In this document: positions 46,083 to 55,468 of the stretch, one piece after another | Numbering within the stretch: position 1 is the stretch's first letter | How the letters are laid out: every line of letters starts with the position of its first letter | Origin: Desmonostoc vinosum HA7617-LM4 | GTDB taxonomy: Bacteria; Cyanobacteriota; Cyanobacteriia; Cyanobacteriales; Nostocaceae | Assembly: GCA_019359515.1 (NCBI GenBank) | Contig: JAHHHC010000020.1 | Coordinates: forward strand, 42,944-106,943 | DNA length: 64,000 nt | Reading direction: 5' to 3' | Made by a program: the position numbers and the translations under genes | Notes under the pieces: model-generated | The model's database searches: none | What the model saw: only the letters and a program-made list of their open reading frames with translations | Told to the model about the DNA's origin: nothing

Positions 46083-47396
46083 ATGATCAGTCGAGATAAA
46101 GCCCCAACGGCTCAAGAAACTTTTATGCAGATGGCTCAAGCAGCTGGGCTAAGAGGTAGGCTGCTTGTTACCGTCGGTATTTTAATTTTGGTTCGCTTAG
46201 GCATTTTCTTACCAGTGCCTGGCATTGATAGAACTAAATTTGCCGAAGCCATTTCCAGCAATAATGCCATATTCGGTTTGTTGGATATCTTTTCCGGGCG
46301 GGGACTTTCCACTTTGGGTGTCTTTGCTTTGGGAATTTTGCCCTTCATCAATGCGTCTATTATTATCCAATTGCTGACTGCCGCAATTCCTTCTTTAGAA
46401 AATTTACAGAAAAACGAAGGCGAAGCAGGTAGACGTAAAATATCACAAATTACCCGCTATGTGTCTCTAGGTTGGGCAATTATTCAAAGTGTAGCTTTCT
46501 CGGCACTGTTCTTGCAGCAATTCGCCTTAAAACCAGGCCCAGTCTTCGTGGCGGAGACAGCGATCGCACTCACAGCAGGTTCAATGTTCGTGATGTGGGC
46601 ATCAGAATTAATTACCGAACGCGGTATCGGTAATGGCGCATCTCTGTTGATTTTTATCAACATTGTCGCTTCATTACCGAAATCTCTGGGTGACACCATC
46701 GAATTGGTACAAGCTGGTGGTCGAGAAATTGTTGGTAGCGTCATTGTATTAGTATTACTATTCCTCGCGACAATTGTCGGGATTGTGTTCGTCCAAGAAG
46801 GCATTCGTCGGATCCCGATTATTTCCGCTCGTCGTCAGGTAGGTAGACGAGTTTTAGCAGAGCAACGCAGTTATTTGCCCCTGCGACTCAACCAAGGCGG
46901 CGTCATGCCGATTATTTTCGCTGCTGCCATCCTCAGTTTGCCATCACTAATTGCCAATGTGACCAAAAACCCAGAGGTGACGAAGATTGTTAACAACTAT
47001 CTCAGTCCCAACGGCCCCAACTCTTGGCTGTATAGCTTGGTCTACTTTATTGCAATTATTTTCTTCAGCTACTTCTATTCTTCTTTAATTGTCAACCCAG
47101 TTGATGTGGCGCAGAACTTGAAAAAAATGGGTTCTAGTATTCCTGGAATTCGTCCTGGTAAAGCTACCAGCGAGTATATCGAGCGCGTCATTAATCGGCT
47201 CACCTTTTTGGGTGCATTATTTCTGGGTTTAGTCGCCATTATCCCCACAGCTGTTGAAAGCAATTTGCCTGTGAAGACTTTTCAAGGCATAGGTGCTACC
47301 TCTTTGTTAATCATAGTTGGTGTGGCAATTGACACAGCTAAGCAAATTCAAACTTACGTAATTTCTCAGCGATATGAAGGAATGGTGAAACAATAG
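46083..47396 (+). CDS. secY: preprotein translocase subunit SecY
   Basis: SecY (437 residues, ten helices) is the channel of the Sec translocon in plasma and thylakoid membranes, partnered by SecE and by the SecG encoded at 59201. [48 protein letters not shown] and [20 protein letters not shown] are signature segments. The last base of its stop region overlaps the GTG start of adk. Confidence 0.97.
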   Translation: MISRDKAPTAQETFMQMAQAAGLRGRLLVTVGILILVRLGIFLPVPGIDRTKFAEAISSNNAIFGLLDIFSGRGLSTLGVFALGILPFINASIIIQLLTAAIPSLENLQKNEGEAGRRKISQITRYVSLGWAIIQSVAFSALFLQQFALKPGPVFVAETAIALTAGSMFVMWASELITERGIGNGASLLIFINIVASLPKSLGDTIELVQAGGREIVGSVIVLVLLFLATIVGIVFVQEGIRRIPIISARRQVGRRVLAEQRSYLPLRLNQGGVMPIIFAAAILSLPSLIANVTKNPEVTKIVNNYLSPNGPNSWLYSLVYFIAIIFFSYFYSSLIVNPVDVAQNLKKMGSSIPGIRPGKATSEYIERVINRLTFLGALFLGLVAIIPTAVESNLPVKTFQGIGATSLLIIVGVAIDTAKQIQTYVISQRYEGMVKQ

Positions 47397-47950
47397 TGAC
47401 GCGATTAATCTTCTTGGGGCCACCTGGAGCAGGTAAAGGAACTCAAGCTCAGACCTTAGCCCAACACTTACATATTCCCCACATTTCTACCGGGGAAATC
47501 TTAAGACAGGCGATGAAAGAGCAAACTCCTTTAGGGATAAAAGCTCAAAGCTATGTAGATAGCGGCGAATTAGTCCCTGACCAGCTAGTTCAGGACTTGG
47601 TACAGGAGCGGCTAGAACAACCCGATGCTCATTCAGGTTGGATTCTTGATGGTTTTCCCCGCAAGGTGACACAAGCAGCTTTCCTAGAAGAGTTGCTAGA
47701 AAAAACGCACCAAGGTGGGGAACAAGTAGTCAACCTCGATGTTCCAGATGAGGTTGTAGTAGAACGCTTACTCACTAGAGGACGAAAAGATGATACCGAA
47801 GAGGTAATTCGTCGTCGCCTAGAAGTATACCGCGCCGAAACTGCACCCCTGATTGATTATTACCGCGATCGCCAAAAACTGCTCATGGTCAATGGCAATC
47901 AGTCCCTAGAAGAAGTCACCACCAAACTGCAAAATGTCATAGCTTCTTAA
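47396..47950 (+). CDS. adk: adenylate kinase
   Basis: The 184-residue short-type adenylate kinase (ATP + AMP = 2 ADP) has P-loop [15 protein letters not shown]-binding [24 protein letters not shown] and [18 protein letters not shown]. The LID is short without zinc cysteines. GTG start overlaps the stop of secY (TAGTG), so the two are co-translated, as in many bacteria. Confidence 0.96.
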   Translation: MTRLIFLGPPGAGKGTQAQTLAQHLHIPHISTGEILRQAMKEQTPLGIKAQSYVDSGELVPDQLVQDLVQERLEQPDAHSGWILDGFPRKVTQAAFLEELLEKTHQGGEQVVNLDVPDEVVVERLLTRGRKDDTEEVIRRRLEVYRAETAPLIDYYRDRQKLLMVNGNQSLEEVTTKLQNVIAS

Positions 47951-48171
47951 ACTGATAGAGGGAATGGGGTAAAGAGCAGGCTGCTAAAAGAAGATCTACA
48001 TATAACCTTCCCCCTGCTCCCTTCCTGATCTCCCCACTCCCCTCACAGAAAGCAAGTCAACTTTAGCTAAGATATATTAATAAACGCTTGAAAAAATTAT
48101 CAAAGTATGTTCTCTTGCAGATGAATGTACTGCAACAGAATAGGAGATTGTTGAGTTGAGGAAAAAACAAG

Positions 48172-48396
48172 TTGTCTAAACAAGACCTGATTGAAATGGA
48201 AGGCACCGTTACCGAGTCCTTGCCCAATGCCATGTTTCGCGTTGACTTGGACAATGGCTTTAACGTACTAGCACACATTTCTGGCAAGATTCGCCGCAAT
48301 TACATCAAAATTTTACCCGGCGATCGCGTCAAAGTAGAGTTAACTCCCTACGACCTGACAAAAGGCAGAATTACCTACCGACTAAGGAAAAAGTAA
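48172..48396 (+). CDS. infA: translation initiation factor IF-1
   Basis: IF-1 (74 residues) occupies the A site during initiation. The OB-fold protein reads [40 protein letters not shown] and [18 protein letters not shown] at full length. The start is TTG 48172: no in-frame ATG precedes the conserved [11 protein letters not shown] weak start could keep IF-1 levels low. A 221-base spacer separates it from adk. Confidence 0.95.
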
Positions 48397-48512
48397 ATCT
48401 ATGTAGAGAATTTTACCACAAAACCATCTTTTTTGGTCTTACTCAATCACTAAACTCAAATATTTTTCCAAGAAATGCTATAATTTAATATTTGGAGTCT
48501 ACTACAAAGGGC

Positions 48513-48626
48513 ATGAAAGTCAGAGCCTCAGTCAAGAAAATTTGTGAAAAATGTAACGTGATCCGACGTCGTGGTCGTGTCATGGTGATTTGTGTTAACC
48601 CCAAGCATAAGCAACGTCAAGGATAA
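48513..48626 (+). CDS. rpmJ: 50S ribosomal protein L36
   Basis: The complete L36 (37 residues) starts at ATG 48513 and ends at TAA 48624-48626: [20 protein letters not shown], then [15 protein letters not shown]. Zinc ligands Cys11, Cys14, Cys27 and His32 are all present, so this is the zinc-binding (C+) form. It lies between infA and rpsM as usual. Confidence 0.96.
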   Translation: MKVRASVKKICEKCNVIRRRGRVMVICVNPKHKQRQG

Positions 48627-48740
48627 CGCCTTCACATCACCACAGCGAGGTACGTAAGACATAACCTCATTAACACTTAAAGACGCGACTAATCACGTTT
48701 TTCTAACAGCAATTGCGAGAACAAGAGGGAGAGATTCATT

Positions 48741-49121
48741 GTGGCACGTATTGCCGGAGTAGACCTTCCACGCGATAAGCGCGTCGAAATTGGTCTGACT
48801 TATATATATGGAATCGGATTATCACGGTCGCAAGAAATCCTCGCGGCAACAGGTGTGAATCCAGATACCCGTGTTAAAGACTTGAGTGACGCCGATGTTG
48901 CAGCCCTACGAGCAGAAGTAGAAAGTAACTACCAAGTTGAAGGTGACTTGCGGCGCTTGGAGGCAATGAACATCAAGCGCTTAATTGACATTGGTACCTA
49001 CAGGGGGCGTCGTCACCGAATGGGCTTACCAGTCAGAGGGCAAAGAACTCGCACTAATGCCAGAACCCGTCGGGGGAGAAGGCAGACAGTGGCTGGTAAG
49101 AAGAAAGCACCAGGTAAATAA
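48741..49121 (+). CDS. rpsM: 30S ribosomal protein S13
   Basis: S13 (126 residues) contacts the P-site tRNA and bridges to the 50S subunit. [40 protein letters not shown] and [18 protein letters not shown] are diagnostic. GTG start after AGAGGGAGAGA. Confidence 0.97.
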   Translation: MARIAGVDLPRDKRVEIGLTYIYGIGLSRSQEILAATGVNPDTRVKDLSDADVAALRAEVESNYQVEGDLRRLEAMNIKRLIDIGTYRGRRHRMGLPVRGQRTRTNARTRRGRRQTVAGKKKAPGK

Positions 49122-49130
49122 TTCTGCAAC

Positions 49131-49150
49131 GCTTGCTGTTTTTAGCAAGC
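49131..49150 (+). terminator. hairpin between rpsM and rpsK
   Basis: GCTTGCT (49131-49137) pairs with AGCAAGC (49144-49150) around GTTTTT, followed by TTTACC. It resembles a weak intrinsic terminator or an mRNA processing site inside the operon; some read-through is required because rpsK follows 25 bases later. Confidence 0.45.
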
Positions 49151-49175
49151 TTTACCTTCAATTAACTAAACAAAT

Positions 49176-49571
49176 ATGGCGAGACAACCGACTAAAAAAA
49201 CCGGTGGCAAAAAGCAAAAACGCAACGTCCCCAACGGGATGGCTTACATCCAGTCTACTTTCAACAATAGCATTGTCACCATTACCGATCAAAACGGAGA
49301 TGTTATCTCCTGGGCTAGTGCTGGTTCTAGCGGTTTTAAGGGAGCAAAAAAGGGAACTCCTTTTGCAGCCCAAACCGCAGCTGAAAGCGCAGCGCGTCGA
49401 GCCATCGATCAAGGAATGCGCCAAATTGAGGTAATGGTCAGTGGCCCAGGAGCAGGCAGAGAAACCGCTATCCGGGCACTCCAAGGAGCAGGACTGGAAA
49501 TTACCCTGATTCGGGACATTACCCCGATACCTCATAACGGTTGTCGTCCGCCCAAACGCCGCCGAGTTTAA
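49176..49571 (+). CDS. rpsK: 30S ribosomal protein S11
   Basis: S11 (131 residues) lines the mRNA exit on the platform. [40 protein letters not shown] and [17 protein letters not shown] are diagnostic. The E. coli neighbour rpsD is absent, as expected for cyanobacteria. Confidence 0.97.
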   Translation: MARQPTKKTGGKKQKRNVPNGMAYIQSTFNNSIVTITDQNGDVISWASAGSSGFKGAKKGTPFAAQTAAESAARRAIDQGMRQIEVMVSGPGAGRETAIRALQGAGLEITLIRDITPIPHNGCRPPKRRRV

Positions 49572-49945
49572 ATCTCAATTGGGTAGTGGGGTCGAAAAGT
49601 TCCAGCTAGCTAAAGCTTGTGAACACAAAAAAGCTTAAGTAAATAAAAGTGTGTTGAACTCCTTAGAGGAAGAACAACTAATCTAGAGAGAATCCAAGAC
49701 ACGACCCGCACTTATAAGTTTAACGGGAACTTCAAACCCTGTCGTCATCATCATGTTGGCAGTTTGATACCCAAATCCATAGGGCATCAAGTAAATTTTG
49801 GAGGACACTGGTAAAGACAGTTTTCCGAAGTTATGATCGCCGTCAGTCGATGCTCAAACTTCTGTTAGCCGTAGCAACCAAGTGTCCATTCAGGCAACTA
49901 ATTGATTTGCCTGCTAGCAGCACCTGAAAAAAGGGAGGCTAATCC
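49572..49945 (+). other. 374-base gap before rpoA
   Basis: The gap has no coding frame of note. It is unusually long for this cluster, and a promoter for rpoA-rplQ may lie inside. GGAGG sites occur near 49799 and 49934. No clear -10/-35 pair or hairpin terminator can be asserted. Confidence 0.4.
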
Positions 49946-50893
49946 GTGGCGCAGTTTCAAATTGAATGTGTAGAGTCTAGTACAGAGGAAAGTCGGAGCC
50001 ATTACAGCAAATTTATTCTAGAACCCCTAGAGCGCGGTCAAGGAACAACAGTCGGCAACGCGCTACGGCGGGTTTTATTGTCCAATCTGGAGGGAACAGC
50101 AGTCACAGCAGTGAGAATTGCAGGTGTTTCCCACGAGTTTGCCACAGTCACCGGCGTGCGGGAAGACGTGCTAGAAATCCTCATGCGAATGAAAGAGGTG
50201 ATCTTAAAAAGCTATTCCTCTCAAGCTCAGATTGGCCGATTGCTCGTTAACGGGCCAGCAACAGTTACTGCGGCACATTTTGATTTGCCCAGTGAAGTAG
50301 AAGTCATCGATCCGACCCAGTATGTTGCCACCCTAGCAGAGGGTGGAAAACTAGAAATGGAATTTCGGATTGAGAGAGGCAAAGGATATCGCACAGTAGA
50401 GCGAGGACGTGAAGAAGCTACATCTTTAGATTTCTTGCAAATCGACTCCATATTTATGCCAGTGCGAAAGGTAAATTATAGTGTCGAGGAAGCTCGTGGA
50501 GATGGCTCGATTACAAAAGACAGACTGTTATTAGAAGTCTGGACAAATGGCAGTGTCTCCCCTCAAGAAGCACTATCTTCAGCCGCTGGGATCTTGGTAG
50601 ATTTATTCAACCCACTCAAGGATATCTCCTTAGAACCAACAGATACAGGTTCAGATATTCCAGACGATCCAACTGCTCAAATTCCCATCGAGGAATTGCA
50701 ACTTTCTGTCCGGGCATACAATTGTCTCAAGCGGGCACAAGTTAACTCTGTGGCTGACTTGTTAGATTACACCCAAGAAGACTTGTTAGAAATCAAGAAC
50801 TTTGGTCAGAAATCAGCAGAAGAAGTAGTTGAAGCCTTGCAGCGCCGCTTGGGCATCACACTGCCACAAGAGCGAGGCTCTAAACATCCATAA
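49946..50893 (+). CDS. rpoA: RNA polymerase subunit alpha
   Basis: RpoA (315 residues) dimerises to start RNA polymerase assembly. The N-terminal domain has YSKFILEPLERGQGTTVGNA, LRRVLLSNLEGTAVTAVRI and the RGKGYRTVERGREE loop. The C-terminal DNA-binding domain has RAYNCLKRAQVNSVADLL and LLEIKNFGQKSAEEVVEAL. GTG start with GGGAGG about 9 bases upstream. Confidence 0.97.
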   Translation: MAQFQIECVESSTEESRSHYSKFILEPLERGQGTTVGNALRRVLLSNLEGTAVTAVRIAGVSHEFATVTGVREDVLEILMRMKEVILKSYSSQAQIGRLLVNGPATVTAAHFDLPSEVEVIDPTQYVATLAEGGKLEMEFRIERGKGYRTVERGREEATSLDFLQIDSIFMPVRKVNYSVEEARGDGSITKDRLLLEVWTNGSVSPQEALSSAAGILVDLFNPLKDISLEPTDTGSDIPDDPTAQIPIEELQLSVRAYNCLKRAQVNSVADLLDYTQEDLLEIKNFGQKSAEEVVEALQRRLGITLPQERGSKHP

Positions 50894-50931
50894 GCGAAAA
50901 ACCCTTCCTTAGTTATATATAGTACACGATT

Positions 50932-51282
50932 ATGCGCCACCGTTGTCGCGTCAAACAACTCAGCAAACCAGCCGACCAGCGCCGCGCTTTATTGCGATCG
51001 CTCACTACCGAGCTGATCCGTCATGGTCGCATCACCACCACTTTAATTAGAGCGAAAGTTTTACGCTCGGAAGCGGAAAAAATGATTACTCTAGCCAAAA
51101 ACGGCTCCTTGACAGCACGCCGCGAAGCTTTAGGCTACATCTACGACAAAAAATTAGTTCACGCTCTATTTGAGCAAGCACCCACTCGCTATGGGAATCG
51201 CCAAGGAGGCTATACCCGCATCCTGCATACCGTGCCGCGTCGTGGTGACAATGCCCAAATGGCAATAATTGAACTGGTATAA
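50932..51282 (+). CDS. rplQ: 50S ribosomal protein L17
   Basis: L17 (116 residues) is an exit-tunnel-side 50S protein. [38 protein letters not shown] and [20 protein letters not shown] are diagnostic. It follows rpoA by 38 bases, as in the standard alpha operon. Confidence 0.97.
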   Translation: MRHRCRVKQLSKPADQRRALLRSLTTELIRHGRITTTLIRAKVLRSEAEKMITLAKNGSLTARREALGYIYDKKLVHALFEQAPTRYGNRQGGYTRILHTVPRRGDNAQMAIIELV

Positions 51283-51295
51283 GTCATTTGTCATT

Positions 51296-51360
51296 GGTGA
51301 GCTAGTGCGGTCTTGGGGGTTTTCCCCATGAGCAACTAGCGAACCCGTAGGGTCATTAGT
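51296..51360 (-). repeat. GCTAGTTGCTCAT hairpin repeat, copy C (inverted)
   Basis: This is copy B in opposite orientation, differing by one base over about 63 (GGGG instead of GGG in the inner stem). It fills the rplQ-truA spacer and is flanked by TGACAAA/TCATTTG repeats. Confidence 0.85.
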
Positions 51361-51397
51361 AACGACAAAGGACAGATGACAAATAACCAAATTCTTT

Positions 51398-52225
51398 ATG
51401 CTAGAAAGCCACCAGCCTAAACCTACCGAACGAGTAGCCCTGGTAATTCAATACCTGGGCACTCATTTTCATGGCTGGCAAAGGCAAAAGCAGCATCGCA
51501 CTGTCCAAGAAGAGATAGAAACAGCGATCGCTAAAATTGTGGGGTATCATGTGACACTACACGGTGCCGGGCGAACCGATGCCGGAGTTCACGCAGCTGC
51601 TCAAGTCGCCCATTTTGAAGCAGCAAGCATGATTCCACCACACAAGTGGGCAACAGTTCTCAATAGCTACCTGCCCCAAGATATCTTGATCAGGGCTTCA
51701 GCTAGTGTAGACAACCGTTGGCACGCTCGTTTTAGTGCAGCGTATCGTCGGTATCGCTACACAATATACACTGAAGGCAGACCGAACTTATTCGTCGAAC
51801 CCTTCAGTTGGCATTATTATCATGCACCCCTGGATGAATGCTTAATTCAAGCTGCCTTGAAACCACTGATGGGAAAACACCATTTAGCGGCTTTTCACCG
51901 CGCTGGCTCCAAAAGAGCGCATTCTTGGGTAGAAGTGCAAGCAGCAGAGTGTCGTCGCAAGGGGCCATTTCTCCATATTGAAATTCAAGCAGATGGATTT
52001 TTATACGGCATGGTGCGGCTATTAGTAGGAATGTTAGTACAAGTCGGTGGCAAACAGCGATCGCTGACTAGCTTCACTGAACTGTGGAAAGAACAACGTC
52101 GAGAAGAAGTCAAACACGCCGCACCTGCCCAAGGCTTATGCTTATTACGAGTCGGCTATCCCAATTTTCCCTTTTCCCCAGAGATCTGGTATGACACTCT
52201 GCCAGAATTCGTCATTGGTCATTAG
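51398..52225 (+). CDS. truA: tRNA pseudouridine synthase A
   Basis: TruA (275 residues) makes pseudouridine at positions 38-40 of tRNA anticodon arms. The catalytic Asp is in GAGRTDAGVHAAAQ; RRYRYTIYTEGRPN and the C-terminal FLYGMVRLLVGMLVQVG are family segments. ATG 51398 follows a repeat spacer. Position between rplQ and rplM is common in cyanobacteria. Confidence 0.95.
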   Translation: MLESHQPKPTERVALVIQYLGTHFHGWQRQKQHRTVQEEIETAIAKIVGYHVTLHGAGRTDAGVHAAAQVAHFEAASMIPPHKWATVLNSYLPQDILIRASASVDNRWHARFSAAYRRYRYTIYTEGRPNLFVEPFSWHYYHAPLDECLIQAALKPLMGKHHLAAFHRAGSKRAHSWVEVQAAECRRKGPFLHIEIQADGFLYGMVRLLVGMLVQVGGKQRSLTSFTELWKEQRREEVKHAAPAQGLCLLRVGYPNFPFSPEIWYDTLPEFVIGH

Positions 52226-52327
52226 TGAATGACAAAGGAAACAAATCACAACTTGCCCTGAGCGTTCGCGCAGCGTCTCTGAAAGCAGAAGTCAAAGGGA
52301 TGACAAATAACAAAGGACAAACGACAA

Positions 52328-52789
52328 ATGACAACCAACAAAACCTACCTTCCCCCTCAAGAATCTCTTGAGCGTGAGTGGTACGTAGTCGATGCTACAG
52401 ACAAGCGCTTAGGCCGCCTCGCCAGCGAAATCGCTATGGTACTCAGAGGCAAAAAGAAAGCAGAATACACTCCCCACCTGGATACAGGCGACTTCGTAAT
52501 CGTGGTCAATGCTGAAAAAGTAGCCGTCACAGGTAAAAAGCGTAGCCAAAAAGTTTACCGTAACCACTCAGGTCGTCCTGGCGGGATGAAGACAGAAACC
52601 TTCGCCAAACTGCAACAGCGCATTCCAGAACGGATTGTAGAACACGCTGTCAAAGGTATGCTACCTAAAAATAGTCTGGGTAGGCAGCTGTTCACCAAAC
52701 TCAAAGTCTACGCAGGGCCGACTCATCCTCACGAAGCCCAAAAACCTAAAGAACTCAAGATTAATACAATTCCTGGAGCAGAAAGTTAA
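52328..52789 (+). CDS. rplM: 50S ribosomal protein L13
   Basis: L13 (153 residues) is an early-assembly 50S protein. [52 protein letters not shown] and [20 protein letters not shown] are diagnostic. Its stop TAATG overlaps the ATG of rpsI. The spacer before it is TGACAAA-type repeat. Confidence 0.97.
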   Translation: MTTNKTYLPPQESLEREWYVVDATDKRLGRLASEIAMVLRGKKKAEYTPHLDTGDFVIVVNAEKVAVTGKKRSQKVYRNHSGRPGGMKTETFAKLQQRIPERIVEHAVKGMLPKNSLGRQLFTKLKVYAGPTHPHEAQKPKELKINTIPGAES

Positions 52790-53205
52790 TGGTAGTAGCA
52801 GAAACCACTAGTGGGCGTGCTGTGTACTGGGGTACTGGCCGACGCAAATCCGCAGTAGCACGAGTACGTCTAATTCCCGGTGAGGGGAAATTTATTGTCA
52901 ATGGCAAAGATGGAAATTTGTATTTCCAATTCAACGCTAACTACCTTGGTCTGATCAAAGCTCCTCTGGAAACTTTGGGACTAGAAAACGAATACGACAT
53001 TTTGGTAAAAGCTGAGGGTGGTGGCTTAACAGGTCAGGCTGATTCTATTCGCTTAGGAGTTGCCCGTGCCCTATGCCAGCTAGACCCAGACAACCGCTCA
53101 CCTCTGAAAATAGAAGGCTACTTAACTCGCGATCCTCGGGCAAAAGAACGCAAAAAGTATGGTTTACACAAAGCCCGGAAAGCACCTCAGTACTCCAAGC
53201 GATAA
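52789..53205 (+). CDS. rpsI: 30S ribosomal protein S9
   Basis: S9 (138 residues) has the C-terminal tail ending KAPQYSKR, which reaches the P-site t[43 protein letters not shown] and [20 protein letters not shown] are diagnostic. Coupled to rplM by a one-base overlap. Confidence 0.97.
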   Translation: MVVAETTSGRAVYWGTGRRKSAVARVRLIPGEGKFIVNGKDGNLYFQFNANYLGLIKAPLETLGLENEYDILVKAEGGGLTGQADSIRLGVARALCQLDPDNRSPLKIEGYLTRDPRAKERKKYGLHKARKAPQYSKR

Positions 53206-53329
53206 GCGATTGGGGATCGGGTATTGTCATTTGTCATTGATTATTCTCCGCGTCCCCCCATCTTTGCGTCTTCCCCAACCCCCAGTCCCAAAAAAGTTAT
53301 AATTTTTATAGAATCACCACAAATGAACA

Positions 53330-53569
53330 ATGGCTAAATCTGATATTCATCCCAAGTGGTACCCAGACGCAAAAGTTTACTGCAACGGTCAAGTTGTGAT
53401 GACTGTTGGCTCTACCAAACCAGAATTACACGTAGATGTTTGGTCTGGAAACCACCCCTTTTACACTGGTACTCAGAAGATTATTGACACCGAAGGTCGT
53501 GTTGAGCGCTTCCTTCGCAAATACGGTATGTCAAGCGAACAAACCTCCGGCGGCAAAAAGAAAAAGTAG
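53330..53569 (+). CDS. rpmE: 50S ribosomal protein L31
   Basis: L31 (79 residues) bridges the 50S central protuberance and the 30S head. [35 protein letters not shown] and [15 protein letters not shown] are typical. Only one of the four zinc cysteines of the C+ form remains, so it belongs to the zinc-free type. A repeat-like spacer precedes it. Confidence 0.95.
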   Translation: MAKSDIHPKWYPDAKVYCNGQVVMTVGSTKPELHVDVWSGNHPFYTGTQKIIDTEGRVERFLRKYGMSSEQTSGGKKKK

Positions 53570-53669
53570 CGGGTTGGCTCTGCTGTTAACGACGGCCCTG
53601 CATCAGTTGCTGGGTCGATTGTCATTTTTTGCTGAGCCAACTTGTTATTTTAAGGAGTGTTGTATTTTC

Positions 53670-54767
53670 ATGGCTGAAACATACCTGCTGGAGAAATTAA
53701 AATCCGTTGAACAAACTTTTAATGAACTGACTCGTCGCTTGGCAGACCCTGATACGGCCAAAAATCCCGATGAATATCAAAAAATTGCTAGGTCTCGTTC
53801 TTCTTTGGAAGAGGTAGTCGATACTTACGAAACTTGGAAAACTGCCCAGGAAGACTTGACAGGGGCACGTCAAGTACTCAAAGAGGCAAGTAGTGATCTA
53901 GAACTCCAAGAAATGGCTGCCCTGGAAGTAGATGAGTTAGAACAAAAGCTGGAATATTTAGAAACTCGCTTGAAAATCTTGCTTTTACCCCGCGATCCCA
54001 ACGATGATAAAAACATCATGTTGGAAATTCGTGCTGGCACTGGTGGTGATGAGGCGAGTATCTGGGCTGGTGATTTACTGCGAATGTACTCCCGCTATGC
54101 CGATGTCCAGAACTGGAAAGTAAAACTGGTGAGTGAATCACTCGGAGAAATGGGCGGTTTCAAAGAGGTAATCCTGGAAATTCAGGGTGAGAGCGTTTAT
54201 AGCAAGCTGAAGTTTGAGGCAGGAGTACATCGCGTGCAGCGTGTACCAGCAACTGAAGCTGGGGGACGAGTTCATACCTCAACTGCCACAGTAGCAATTA
54301 TGCCAGAAGTAGATGATGTAGAGATTCATATTGATCCCAAAGATATTGAAATGACTACAGCTCGTTCTGGTGGTGCTGGCGGGCAAAATGTCAACAAGGT
54401 GGAAACAGCAGTTGACTTGATGCACAAACCTACAGGAATTAGAATTTTCTGTACTGAAGAACGTAGCCAGTTGCAAAACAAAGAACGGGCGATGCAGATT
54501 CTACGGGCAAAGTTGTATGAGATGAAGTTACGTGAACAACAAGAGGCTGTAACTTCTATGCGGCGATCGCAAGTAGGTACAGGATCACGATCGGAAAAAA
54601 TTCGCACCTATAATTACAAAGATAACCGCGTTACCGACCACCGTTTAGGTCAAAACTATTCTCTTAACCCCGTTTTGGAAGGGGATTTAGAGACAGTAAT
54701 CCAATCTTGTATCTCTTTAGATCAGCAAGAACGGCTGGCGGAGTTAGCAACTTCTGCCACTAACTAA
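53670..54767 (+). CDS. prfA: peptide chain release factor 1
   Basis: RF-1 (365 residues) reads UAA and UAG. The codon-recognition tripeptide is P-A-T ([12 protein letters not shown]) and the catalytic GGQ lies in [38 protein letters not shown] is conserved. TTTAAGGAG stands 16 bases before ATG 53670. A longer open frame from 53436 overlaps rpmE and is rejected. Confidence 0.97.
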   Translation: MAETYLLEKLKSVEQTFNELTRRLADPDTAKNPDEYQKIARSRSSLEEVVDTYETWKTAQEDLTGARQVLKEASSDLELQEMAALEVDELEQKLEYLETRLKILLLPRDPNDDKNIMLEIRAGTGGDEASIWAGDLLRMYSRYADVQNWKVKLVSESLGEMGGFKEVILEIQGESVYSKLKFEAGVHRVQRVPATEAGGRVHTSTATVAIMPEVDDVEIHIDPKDIEMTTARSGGAGGQNVNKVETAVDLMHKPTGIRIFCTEERSQLQNKERAMQILRAKLYEMKLREQQEAVTSMRRSQVGTGSRSEKIRTYNYKDNRVTDHRLGQNYSLNPVLEGDLETVIQSCISLDQQERLAELATSATN

Positions 54768-54790
54768 TTTTTGCCGTTAAAAATCCTGTC

Positions 54791-54834
54791 AAACCACTTG
54801 TTGTATTGTTACTTTTAACACACAGGTGGTTTTC
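54791..54834 (+). terminator. terminator after prfA
   Basis: AAACCAC at 54791-54797 pairs with GTGGTTT at 54826-54832, with inner TTGT/ACA pairs and a T-rich end (TTTTCTC). It lies 24 bases past the stop of prfA and probably ends the large cluster. Confidence 0.6.
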
Positions 54835-54885
54835 TCATATCGCGTGGAGTGCATTTTCCATTTCACTGGGATCATCTAAGAAGCT

Positions 54886-55344
54886 ATGGACAAACCTTTT
54901 TTGTATGAACAAGACTTCTATGGCTGGACACAGCAGCAGGCTAAAGCGTTAGAGCAGAGGCTGGTTACGGAACTAGACTGGCAACACCTGCAAGAGGAAA
55001 TTCAAGCTTTGGGCAGACAGGAATATCGGGAACTCGTAAGCCGTCTAAGTGTATTACTCGGTCATCTCTTGAAATGGGAGTATCAACCCGAACAACGCTC
55101 TCGCAGTTGGTTTTTAACAATTCGAGAACAGCGTCGCGCCATCCGCAGGCATCTGCGACATAACCCTAGCTTAAAGTCTCGAATAGAAGAAGTTTTGTTA
55201 GATGGGTTTGAAGCGGGAGTCGATTTGGCACTACGAGAAACTAACTTACCATTACGAACTTTTCCAGAACATTGCCCCTATCTATTTGATGATGCGATCG
55301 CAGACAATTTTCTGTGCGATACTCGTCAAGACTGGGAAGGATAA
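54886..55344 (+). CDS. DUF29 family protein
   Basis: The 152-residue protein fits the DUF29 family, abundant in cyanobacteria: LYEQDFYGWTQQQAKALEQR, LQEEIQALGRQEYRELVSRL, LLGHLLKWEYQPEQRSRSW and FPEHCPYLFDDAI are the hallmark blocks. It is helical and cytosolic with unknown function; DUF29 genes often occur in many copies per genome. Single-gene unit. Confidence 0.87.
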   Translation: MDKPFLYEQDFYGWTQQQAKALEQRLVTELDWQHLQEEIQALGRQEYRELVSRLSVLLGHLLKWEYQPEQRSRSWFLTIREQRRAIRRHLRHNPSLKSRIEEVLLDGFEAGVDLALRETNLPLRTFPEHCPYLFDDAIADNFLCDTRQDWEG

Positions 55345-55468
55345 TTCCTGCACATAAACAGACGATACCCCAATTTACTTCGTAGAAGTGCAAGTTAATT
55401 TTTGTTAATATTGGAAGCGGTGTTATTACTTCGTCCTCAACCACCCACTCCTACCTGAGAGAAACTCG

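Noticed and set aside
36522..50893. Missing rpsJ, rpsN, rpmD and rpsD seen as deletions
   Set aside because: Their absence from these positions is the normal cyanobacterial arrangement.
53436..53669. Long upstream extension of prfA
   Set aside because: It overlaps rpmE in another frame; ATG 53670 has a ribosome site and matches RF-1.
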